This document shows positions 39,969 through 47,415 of a DNA stretch of 50,899 nucleotides, in pieces. Where the stretch lies: NCBI GenBank assembly GCA_020425605.1, contig JAGQRH010000027.1, positions 1 through 50,899 of the forward strand. The letters run 5' to 3'. The stretch's first letter is position 1; each line of letters begins with the position of its first letter. A program made the translations under genes and the position numbers. Under the pieces are notes generated by a model, which searched no databases, was not told the origin of the DNA, and was given only the letters and a program-made list of their open reading frames with translations. Source of the stretch: Planctomycetota bacterium. GTDB taxonomy: Bacteria > Planctomycetota > UBA8742 > UBA2392.

Positions 39969-41246
39969 ATGCAAGCCAACGAGCATTACCTGTTTCGCCA
40001 CGCGATCATGCGGGATGCAGCTTACCTGCTGCATCCCGTTACGTTGCGTGGGACGCTTCACCGCATTGCGCTGGAGCTGCTGGAGTCGCACTTCGACACC
40101 GTCTTGCCAGAGGCCGGCCCGAATCTCGCGACCAAACCGCTTCCAATGGACGCCGTCGCAGCCGAGCTCGCCCGCCACGCGCGCTTCGCCCAGGACGAGC
40201 CATACGCCAACTTTGAGCTGCTGCGTCGCCGAGAGGCTCAGTTTCTAATACGCGCCGGAAGCCATGCCGAGGCGAACTATGACCATCATGAGTCGATCGC
40301 TTTCTGGCGGAGGCTTTCAGAAATCGCAGCGGGAAAACAGAAGTTCTGGGCGCTGCATCGTGTGTCACAAGCCTGTCGCGCTCTTGGTCGCGCCGACGAG
40401 GCCCAGCGAGTCGCAGAAGCGGCTCGGCAGTTGGCAACTGAGGAGTGCGGCATTGAGGAGACAGTCGTCAGCCTTGGCCAGTTGGGGCTCATCCACTGGG
40501 GCAGGGGCGACCACAAGCGGGCCCGCAGTCTTCTGGAGCAGGCCGCCGAGTTCTTTGGACAGGGCACGAGCAAGCGCATCGAAGCCAACACCATCGGAAT
40601 GCTCGGTATGGTGCATGAGCAGTCGGGCATGATTGACGAAGCGCGCGAACTCTATGAGCGCGCCATTGAACTGTTGCGTGAAGCGGGAGATCGCGAAAAC
40701 GAGGGTGTGTTTCTTCAGAATCTGGGCGGCCTTGAAATTGAATTCGGCGACGCGGCGAAGGGCGAACGCCTGCTGCACCAAGCGATCGCTGTGTATCAGG
40801 ACGTGGATGACTACACCAATCACGGCATCGCTCTGAACAATCTGGCACTGCGCGAGTCGTCGCGAGGGGAGTACCAGCGCGCCGTGGAAATCGCCGACCA
40901 GGCGATGCGCATGCACAGGAAGGCTGGCAACCGACGCAGTTTGGGGTTGGCATTTGCAAACCGCTCCAACGCGCGACGCAAGGCCGGCGACCTGGAGGGC
41001 GCGGTCGCGGATCTGCAAGAAGCGCTGGCGATCCACCGCGAAGTGGGCAACTCCGTGAGCGAAGGCAAGGCGCTGTGCGACATGATGCTGGTTGAGCTTG
41101 TCCGCGGGAATGTCGACTCTGCCCATCGCTATTGGATGCAGGGTATTGGCCTTCTCCGACGTGTACTGGGTCCCGGCGGTGGGGATTCGGAGGTCACCGA
41201 GATGCGCGAAGCATGCGCGCAGGCCGGATTCGCGCCCTTTGAGTAG
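39969..41246 (+). CDS. TPR-repeat protein between clpP and clpX
   Basis: The 425-residue protein is mostly tetratricopeptide repeats (~110-400; for example A-N-T-I-G-M-L-G-M-V-H-E-Q-S-G-M-I-D-E-A and A-L-N-N-L-A-L with 40-residue spacing). Its first ~40 residues (Y-L-F-R-H-A-I-M-R-D-A-A-Y, then L-H-R-I-A-L-E-L-L-E) resemble the junction that follows the ATPase part in large AAA/TPR signalling proteins (F-R-H-A-x-x-x-x-x-A-Y), but no ATPase precedes it. ATG 39969 lies 5 bp after the clpP stop. Either a fragment of a larger protein that became independent or a real adaptor; see findings. Confidence 0.8.
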   Translation: MQANEHYLFRHAIMRDAAYLLHPVTLRGTLHRIALELLESHFDTVLPEAGPNLATKPLPMDAVAAELARHARFAQDEPYANFELLRRREAQFLIRAGSHAEANYDHHESIAFWRRLSEIAAGKQKFWALHRVSQACRALGRADEAQRVAEAARQLATEECGIEETVVSLGQLGLIHWGRGDHKRARSLLEQAAEFFGQGTSKRIEANTIGMLGMVHEQSGMIDEARELYERAIELLREAGDRENEGVFLQNLGGLEIEFGDAAKGERLLHQAIAVYQDVDDYTNHGIALNNLALRESSRGEYQRAVEIADQAMRMHRKAGNRRSLGLAFANRSNARRKAGDLEGAVADLQEALAIHREVGNSVSEGKALCDMMLVELVRGNVDSAHRYWMQGIGLLRRVLGPGGGDSEVTEMREACAQAGFAPFE

Positions 41247-41390
41247 CACGGCAGGTTTGTTCCAGCCAAGGCGCTCGAAGGGCCGATAATCCCGAAAGGC
41301 CCTCAACCGGTGGGGGGCTGGTCCGTTTGTCGCAGGGTTTGTTAGCATGTGTGCGGCAACAACGGCCGAATTCAAGAAGCAGGAGCAGGC

Positions 41391-42725
41391 ATGGCGAAGT
41401 CAGGCGATTCAACCAGGGCGCGCGAAGTGGAGCGTTGCAGCTTCTGCGGCAAGTCGCGTCGACAGGTCGACAGCCTGATTGCCGGCCCACCCACGATCTA
41501 TATCTGCAATGAGTGCATTACCCTGTGTAACTCGATCCTCGTTGCGGAAAAGAACAACACAAAGGGCACGCTCGACGGTTTGTCGCTGAACACACTTCCG
41601 ACGCCCGCTGCATTGAAGGGTATGCTGGATGACCACGTGATCGGGCAGGACCACGCCAAGAAGGTCCTGACCGTCGCCGTCCACAACCACTATAAACGCC
41701 TTCTGCAGCGCCGCGATGACGACGGCGTTGAGCTTGAGAAGTCCAACATCCTGCTGATTGGCCCGACCGGCTGTGGCAAGACGCTGCTGGCCCGTACACT
41801 GGCTGACATCCTGCAGGTTCCGTTCGCGATCGGCGATGCGACCACGCTGACTGAGGCCGGCTACGTCGGCGAAGACGTCGAGAACCTCTTGCTGAAGCTG
41901 TTGCAGGCTGCTGACTTCGACGTACCACGCGCGGAAATGGGCATCATCTTCGTTGACGAGATCGACAAGATCCACAGCACCAGCAACAACGTCAGCATCA
42001 CCCGCGACGTCAGCGGGCAGGGCGTGCAGCAAAGCCTGCTGAAGATGCTGGAGGGCACGGTCGCAAACGTCCCGCCGCAAGGCGGCCGCAAGCATCCCGA
42101 GCAGCCCTACATCCAGTTCAATACCGAGAACGTCCTGTTCATAGTCGGCGGCGCGTTTGTCGGCGTCGAGGATATGATCAAGACGCGGCTCGGTGGGACT
42201 ACCATGCGCATCAACGCCAAGCGCGACGTCAAGGAAGTCAAGGCGATCGGCATGCCCGACGGCCTGGGCGAAATCGACGAGCGAAACGAGCTGCGGGCAA
42301 AGGTCGAACCTGAAGACTTGGTAAAGTACGGCATGATTCCCGAGTTCGTCGGCCGACTGCCCGTGATCAGCTCACTCGACGAGTTGGATGAAGCTGCGCT
42401 GATTAACGTTCTGACTGAGCCCAAGAACTCGATCACCAAGCAGTTCCAGAAACTCTTCCGCATGCAGAACCACGAGCTGGTCTTCACACGCGAAGGCCTG
42501 GTCGCGATTGCGCATCAGGCCATCAAACGCAAGAGCGGCGCCCGCGGGCTGCGTGGCATTGTCGAAAAGATCATGCTGGAGACGCAGTTTGAGCTGCCTG
42601 GCATCAAGGAACCGCGGCGTTACACAGTCGACGAAGACGTCGTGAAGGGCGACAAGCCGCTCCACAAGAACTTCACCAAGGCCTCACCGGCGCGTCCGGA
42701 CGAGGAAGAACACGCCGCGGCCTAG
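41391..42725 (+). CDS. clpX: ClpX, ATP-dependent unfoldase subunit of the Clp protease
   Basis: The 444-residue AAA+ protein has the N-terminal C4 zinc domain (C-S-F-C-G-K, then C-N-E-C-I-T-L-C), Walker A G-P-T-G-C-G-K-T, Walker [11 protein letters not shown], and pore loops including G-Y-V-G-E-D-V. The R-K-H-P-E-Q-P-Y segment and G-A-R-G-L-R sensor 2 are typical. ATG 41391 has an AGGAG site; an in-frame upstream start at 41349 lacks family sequence. The stop overlaps that of the M48 protease gene on the other strand by 4 bases. Confidence 0.97.
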   Translation: MAKSGDSTRAREVERCSFCGKSRRQVDSLIAGPPTIYICNECITLCNSILVAEKNNTKGTLDGLSLNTLPTPAALKGMLDDHVIGQDHAKKVLTVAVHNHYKRLLQRRDDDGVELEKSNILLIGPTGCGKTLLARTLADILQVPFAIGDATTLTEAGYVGEDVENLLLKLLQAADFDVPRAEMGIIFVDEIDKIHSTSNNVSITRDVSGQGVQQSLLKMLEGTVANVPPQGGRKHPEQPYIQFNTENVLFIVGGAFVGVEDMIKTRLGGTTMRINAKRDVKEVKAIGMPDGLGEIDERNELRAKVEPEDLVKYGMIPEFVGRLPVISSLDELDEAALINVLTEPKNSITKQFQKLFRMQNHELVFTREGLVAIAHQAIKRKSGARGLRGIVEKIMLETQFELPGIKEPRRYTVDEDVVKGDKPLHKNFTKASPARPDEEEHAAA

Positions 42726-44521
42726 TCACCGGAGTCTGTGGCCTTTAGACCACGCCGGAGCAGTTCGGCGTCGTACTCATCAAAGAAGGAAGTACCGTTC
42801 TCGCGCGCTTTTCGGATCGCGATGCGCGTGGCCTCAACGTTTTGCATCTGCCGAGTGCCGGCCTCGCGAACCGCGGCGGAATCTGCACTTTCGCGGCGCT
42901 TCTCGGCCAGAGCCGCAAGCTGATCAAGTCCTTCGGGGTACTCACCCGAAAGCCCCTCGACAACGCCTTCATACCAGAATGCTACCGCTTCATATTCGTC
43001 GCTCAATTGGGCCATTGCACGGCTGCGCTCAATGGTTTGGGAGCGCAACTGATCAAGCTTGGCGTCGCCGGCGTTGGAGACGCGGGCGCGATCGAACTTC
43101 GTAAGGCTGTAGGTGGCAAGCCCGGTAACGACGTCCTCTCTTACCGGCTGAATCAGCAGCAGCGCGGCGCCCAGCGTCACGGCGATTCCCAATCCGAGCC
43201 CGCGCCACAGCTCGAGGTTGAACATTCGCTTCACCTCGGGATGTGCGCGCGCCAGGACGATCTCGCGCACACGGCGGTCGAGCGAAAAGTGTCTCCACCC
43301 CGACTTGCGCATCGCCGCCGGGTTGTCCATGCCGAGTTTCACAAACACCTGAGAGATCAATTCGGGGCTAGTCGTATTGGCGGCAAACGCATCGGCCTGA
43401 CGCTCAAAGCGGCGGCTGACGTAGCCGAACACGTGATATCCGTACAAGAGTAGCAAACCGGTCGCGATCAGCTCACCGTTGGTACCGGCAACAAACATGG
43501 ACATCCCGTGGGCGAGACCGAGCAGTACCACTGTGAAAGAAAGAATGAAGGCCAGAAGCCACCACAAGTGCCTGTGCCTGACATGCCCCATTTCATGGGC
43601 GAACACGGCCAGGATCTCGTCTTCGCTCATGCGCCGCATCAGTGAGTCGGTGATGAACACGTAGCGGAACGGTCGAATCAGCCCGATTACAAACGCCGTG
43701 GCAAACATCCTCGAGCCGGTGCGCCAGACCAGAATCTGGCTGACTCGCAAGTTGTTGTCGCGCGCATAGGCTTCCAGTCGACGTCGCAATCGGCCTTCGG
43801 GCAGGGGCCCGCCGGGCAGGATCATCCGGACGGCAAACGGAATGAAGAAGGAAACGCCGATCACCATCCCCATCTGGAGCGCGATATCGAGAAACAGGAA
43901 TGAATGGCGAAGGTCGTCGAGGCCCGGCACGTACTTTGTGACGCCCCAGAAGGCCGCATATATCAGCGCAATCGGCAGGATGGTCATGCCGTTTGCCCTG
44001 ATCTGGAAACCTATGAATCGCATAGGTCGCCAGTCCGCCCCGCGCACTTTGCGCTCGATGCGATACTGGCCCCACCAGCTCGCCGCGAGCATCAGGAAGT
44101 AGGGCAGCAGCGCCGGAAGGATGTCCAGATAGGGCGGAACGTGCAGCACGTCAGCAACAAAGTCGGACCATCCGAACACCCAGGCGATGGCCCCGAACTG
44201 CGCCAGGATCAACGCATCTACGCCATGCCGGAACAATGGAACCCGGCGCAGCAAGAGCTCACGGTCGGCCAGCAGGCAACGGCGCAGGTCGGATGTGTCG
44301 ATCTCCGGATGAGCCTCGTGATTGAGCTGGAGGAGTTTCAGACGGTGCTTGGCAAGCTCAAAGCGGTCGATCAGGTGCGAGGCGACGCCGTGGGAAAATG
44401 CGAGTGCGACCAGCACGCCCGCACCCGCCGCCACCAGGCTTTCCCAGCCGACGAGAATCCCGCTGCCCCTCGAAAGGGAAGCGATCATCAGCGCAACCAG
44501 GATGCCCAGAATGTTGAACAC
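42722..44521 (-). CDS. M48-family membrane metalloprotease
   Basis: The 599-residue protein has several membrane segments in the first ~230 residues, then a zinc protease domain with H-E-M-G-H (His309, Glu310, His313) flanked by hydrophobic helices and F-E-R-Q-A-D supplying the third ligand. This arrangement is like Ste24/HtpX proteases that work in membrane protein quality control. Another membrane segment (~455-475) and a ~120-residue helical charged C-terminus follow. Start is GTG 44521 with AAGGAG 9 bases upstream. Convergent with clpX. Confidence 0.9.
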   Translation of the reverse strand: MFNILGILVALMIASLSRGSGILVGWESLVAAGAGVLVALAFSHGVASHLIDRFELAKHRLKLLQLNHEAHPEIDTSDLRRCLLADRELLLRRVPLFRHGVDALILAQFGAIAWVFGWSDFVADVLHVPPYLDILPALLPYFLMLAASWWGQYRIERKVRGADWRPMRFIGFQIRANGMTILPIALIYAAFWGVTKYVPGLDDLRHSFLFLDIALQMGMVIGVSFFIPFAVRMILPGGPLPEGRLRRRLEAYARDNNLRVSQILVWRTGSRMFATAFVIGLIRPFRYVFITDSLMRRMSEDEILAVFAHEMGHVRHRHLWWLLAFILSFTVVLLGLAHGMSMFVAGTNGELIATGLLLLYGYHVFGYVSRRFERQADAFAANTTSPELISQVFVKLGMDNPAAMRKSGWRHFSLDRRVREIVLARAHPEVKRMFNLELWRGLGLGIAVTLGAALLLIQPVREDVVTGLATYSLTKFDRARVSNAGDAKLDQLRSQTIERSRAMAQLSDEYEAVAFWYEGVVEGLSGEYPEGLDQLAALAEKRRESADSAAVREAGTRQMQNVEATRIAIRKARENGTSFFDEYDAELLRRGLKATDSGD

Positions 44522-44628
44522 GTCACTCCTTGCTTCCCCATTGTAACGTCACCCGGCGGCTCCCGCTTCCCATTGCGGTTGCCTGCTCATCCTCTTGCGG
44601 TTATTTTCCTCGGCCTTGTGGAGATTTC

Positions 44629-45825
44629 ATGGCCCTGAAGCGCGTGAAGGAAGAATCGTATTCAGCCGGCGACCCCATGGGGCTCGGCGAGTTGGGCGGG
44701 TTCGGCGTCTATGCCGAAGACGCCGACAAATCAGCGGAGTATCGCATGAAGGACTTGAGGGTCGCGGTCATTCCCGGCGACGGCATCGGGCCGGAGATCA
44801 CGGACTCGGCCGTGGCGGTCATGCAGGCGGCCGCGAAGAAGTTCGGGCTCGGGCTGTCCCATGACAGCGCGCCCGCGGCGGCAGCGGCCGTGGACCTGGG
44901 CCTGCCCCCGCTTCCCGACGAGACGCTCAAGCTTTGCCGGGAATCGGACGCGATCCTGTGCGGCCCCTTTGGTGACCCGCGCTGGGACAACGCGCCACCG
45001 GCCGAGCGCCCGGAACGCGCCAAGCTGACGCTGCGAAAGACGTTCGACCTTTATGCCAACCTGCGCCCCGTAAAGCCGGTGCCGGCGTTGATTGAATCCA
45101 GCCCGCTGAAGCGTGAACTGATCGAGGGCACCGACATCCTGATCGTGCGAGAATTGACCGGCGGGCTCTACTTCAGCGAGCCGCGCGGCTACTTCGAGGA
45201 CGAAAAGGGCCGCTACGGCGTGAATACGATGAATTACCACGCCTGGGAAGTTGACCGCATCGGCAAAGTTGCGTTCGAGGCTGCCCGCCTCCGCCGCAAG
45301 CGCGTACACAGCGCCGACAAGGCCAATGCGCTTGAGGTGATGCAGCTCTGGCGTGAGACGATCCAGAAGCTGCATGACGCTGACTATGCAGACATCGCGC
45401 TGAAGCACATTTTCATCGACAACTGCTGCATGCAGCTCGTGAGCTCACCCAAGGATTTTGACGTGGTGGTCGCCGGCAACATGTTCGGCGACATCCTCAG
45501 CGACATCGGCGCGCAGCTGACCGGCAGCCTCGGCATGCTGCCCAGTGCCAGCCTCGGTGAGGGTGTGCCGTTGTTTGAGCCTGTTCATGGCAGTGCGCCC
45601 GACATCACGGGCACCGGCAAGGCCAATCCGTTGGCCATGATTCTCACGGTCGGAATGCTCTTCACCCATGCAGCCAAGCGTCCCGAAATTGGCGAGGCGA
45701 TCGACAACGCGGTCGCCAAGGCGCTGGAAGAGGGCTATCGCACGGCCGACATCAACCGCGGAAATGGATTCAAGCTGGTGAACTGCAAGGAAATGGGCGA
45801 CGCGGTGCTCAAGCACCTTCAGTGA
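44629..45825 (+). CDS. leuB: 3-isopropylmalate dehydrogenase, with N-terminal extension
   Basis: LeuB oxidises 3-isopropylmalate in leucine synthesis. The enzyme proper starts at residue 40 with K-D-L-R-V-A-V-I-P-G-D-G-I-G-P-E-I and contains L-Y-A-N-L-R-P-V-K, R-E-L-T-G-G-L-Y-F, D-N-C-C-M-Q-L and N-M-F-G-D-I-L-S-D-I, features of LeuB rather than isocitrate dehydrogenase. From ATG 44629 the protein has 398 residues; from ATG 44746 it would have the usual ~359. Both starts have a GGAG site 6 bases upstream. The 39 extra codons have the same GC-rich third positions as the rest, so I keep the longer form. Confidence 0.9.
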   Translation: MALKRVKEESYSAGDPMGLGELGGFGVYAEDADKSAEYRMKDLRVAVIPGDGIGPEITDSAVAVMQAAAKKFGLGLSHDSAPAAAAAVDLGLPPLPDETLKLCRESDAILCGPFGDPRWDNAPPAERPERAKLTLRKTFDLYANLRPVKPVPALIESSPLKRELIEGTDILIVRELTGGLYFSEPRGYFEDEKGRYGVNTMNYHAWEVDRIGKVAFEAARLRRKRVHSADKANALEVMQLWRETIQKLHDADYADIALKHIFIDNCCMQLVSSPKDFDVVVAGNMFGDILSDIGAQLTGSLGMLPSASLGEGVPLFEPVHGSAPDITGTGKANPLAMILTVGMLFTHAAKRPEIGEAIDNAVAKALEEGYRTADINRGNGFKLVNCKEMGDAVLKHLQ

Positions 45826-45872
45826 TCAATGCGTGCGCCGTCCATTGATATTGGTCGGCGATCATTGATCAT
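45823..45872. repeat. Iterated-word inverted repeat (unit like ATCATTG)
   Basis: TGATCAATG (from 45823, overlapping the leuB stop), CCATTGATATTGG and ATCATTGATCATC fill the 56-bp gap between leuB and manC as complementary words. Same architecture, different word, as the four gaps at 9.8-12.1 kb. Confidence 0.75.
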
Positions 45873-45881
45873 CGGAGCCAC

Positions 45882-46904
45882 ATGCCCGACCTCTACGCAA
45901 TCATACTTGCCGGCGGCGCGTCATCGCGCTTTTGGCCGCTTTCCGGCGATACACACCCCAAGTATCTGCTGAAGCCGGACGGCGACACAACGCTGATTGA
46001 TTCCGCCTGGCAGCGTGCGGCCCAGTGTACGGACGCGTCGCGAATCATCGTCGTCACTTCCGGCGCGCAGGCGCACCTTGTGCGCGAGGCATTGCCCGGC
46101 ATGGATGCTGCGAACCTGTGCGTTGAACCCGCTCGCCGCGACACGGCCGCCGCGATCGCTCTCGGCTGCAAGCGCGTCTATGCGCTGGAGCCGGATGCCG
46201 ACGTCCTGGTTCTTCCGGCCGACACGCTGCTCGAGCCGGCCGAGGCCCTGCAAGCCGGTGTGACGCTCGCCCGCGGGCAGCCGGGATATCGCGACGCGAT
46301 TCACGTGTTCGGCGTAAACCCGGCCCGTGCGGAAGGTGGCTTTGGCTATATCGAGCCGGGCGACCCCGTTGCTGATGGAGTGCTCAACGTAAAGGGTTTC
46401 AAAGAGAAACCCGGGAAGGACCAGGCAAGCGAGTTCGCCGCAAAGGGATACCTCTGGAACATCGGATGCTTTCTGTTCTCACTGGAAACGTTCGATCGCG
46501 AGATGCGCCGTCACCTGCCTCAGCACAGCACAAGGTTGTTGCCGGCCGTCGAGGGCGAGCCTACTGAACAGGACTATCAGCAGCTGGATGCAATCAGCAT
46601 CGACTTCGGTTTGATCGAAAAGAGCGGCAACCTGCGAGCCGTCAAACTCGACGCCGCCTTCGACGACATCGGCACCTGGGATGCGCTGCTTGCGCGGCTG
46701 GAGAAGTCCGGCCGCACTGCCCAGCAGGCAATCAGCATCGGCGGGGCGGATAACTACGCTGCAGGCGAGGCAATCAGCGTCGCCGTGGTGGGGGAGTCAA
46801 ACCTGCTGGTGGTGATCAGCGAAGGCAAGGTTCTTGTGCTCAAGCGCGGCTTTGGACAGGACGTCAAAAGGGCTGCGCACGAAGTGGAGCGCGCTGATGA
46901 GTGA
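45882..46904 (+). CDS. manC: Mannose-1-phosphate guanylyltransferase
   Basis: The 340-residue nucleotidyltransferase makes GDP-mannose from GTP and mannose-1-phosphate, for polysaccharide synthesis. I-I-L-A-G-G-A-S-S-R-F-W-P-L-S is the nucleotide-binding signature. E-P-A-R-R-D-T-A-A-A-I, L-P-A-D-T-L, G-G-F-G-Y-I, F-K-E-K-P and G-T-W-D-A-L follow in order. It is the single-domain form without the C-terminal isomerase of type II enzymes. ATG 45882 has a CGGAG site. Its last bases overlap the ruvX start by 8. Confidence 0.93.
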   Translation: MPDLYAIILAGGASSRFWPLSGDTHPKYLLKPDGDTTLIDSAWQRAAQCTDASRIIVVTSGAQAHLVREALPGMDAANLCVEPARRDTAAAIALGCKRVYALEPDADVLVLPADTLLEPAEALQAGVTLARGQPGYRDAIHVFGVNPARAEGGFGYIEPGDPVADGVLNVKGFKEKPGKDQASEFAAKGYLWNIGCFLFSLETFDREMRRHLPQHSTRLLPAVEGEPTEQDYQQLDAISIDFGLIEKSGNLRAVKLDAAFDDIGTWDALLARLEKSGRTAQQAISIGGADNYAAGEAISVAVVGESNLLVVISEGKVLVLKRGFGQDVKRAAHEVERADE

Positions 46905-47370
46905 GCCACGTGGCCGTTGGCTCGGTGTTGATTTCGGCAGCAAGTACGTCGGACTGGCGATCGGTGACGACTCAGTGAGCATTGTAATGCCACTCAAGAC
47001 GATCTCGGCCCAACCGGACGAAACCCTGTTGACTGACCTGAGCAAGCTTGCAAAGGCCGAAGGCATCGTCGGCTTCGTGGTGGGCGTGCCGATCAACATG
47101 GATGGCTCCGAAGGCAAGTCTGCGCGCCTCTGCCGCGAGTTCGGTTCGCGGTTGGCCGAGCATTCGAATCTGGCCGTTGAGTACGCTGACGAGCGCCTCA
47201 GCAGCTGGGAGGCAGAGGGCATGCTCATCGAAGGGGGCATGAAACCCTCTGAGCGTAAACAGCGTGTCCACGCGGTCGCTGCCAAGCTGATCCTTGAGGC
47301 ATTTTTCACGGCCCGCAAAGCCGCAGATGAAGCGGGTTCCGGGGGGTCTGGGGAACAACCGGGCGAGTAA
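46897..47370 (+). CDS. ruvX: RuvX/YqgF, putative pre-16S rRNA nuclease
   Basis: The 157-residue protein belongs to the YqgF family of RNase H-fold nucleases implicated in 16S rRNA 5'-end maturation. W-L-G-V-D-F-G-S-K-Y-V-G-L-A-I-G-D is the first strand with the catalytic Asp. V-G-V-P-I-N-M-D-G-S-E-G and Y-A-D-E-R-L-S-S-W-E-A-E supply the other acidic positions. The ATG overlaps the end of manC by 8 bases, suggesting translational coupling. The C-terminus is Gly/Ser-rich. Confidence 0.9.
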   Translation: MSEPRGRWLGVDFGSKYVGLAIGDDSVSIVMPLKTISAQPDETLLTDLSKLAKAEGIVGFVVGVPINMDGSEGKSARLCREFGSRLAEHSNLAVEYADERLSSWEAEGMLIEGGMKPSERKQRVHAVAAKLILEAFFTARKAADEAGSGGSGEQPGE

Positions 47371-47376
47371 GGTCGT

Positions 47377-47406
47377 TTGACAGTTCCTTAAAACCCTGCT
47401 TATCAT
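47377..47406 (+). promoter_or_regulatory. Strong sigma70-type promoter of topA
   Basis: A perfect -35 TTGACA (47377-47382) is followed by an 18-base spacer and -10 TATCAT (47401-47406). Transcription would begin near 47412-47414, only 2-4 bases before ATG 47416, and no Shine-Dalgarno is present. This predicts a leaderless topA mRNA. Confidence 0.7.
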
Positions 47407-47415
47407 CCCCCGCCC

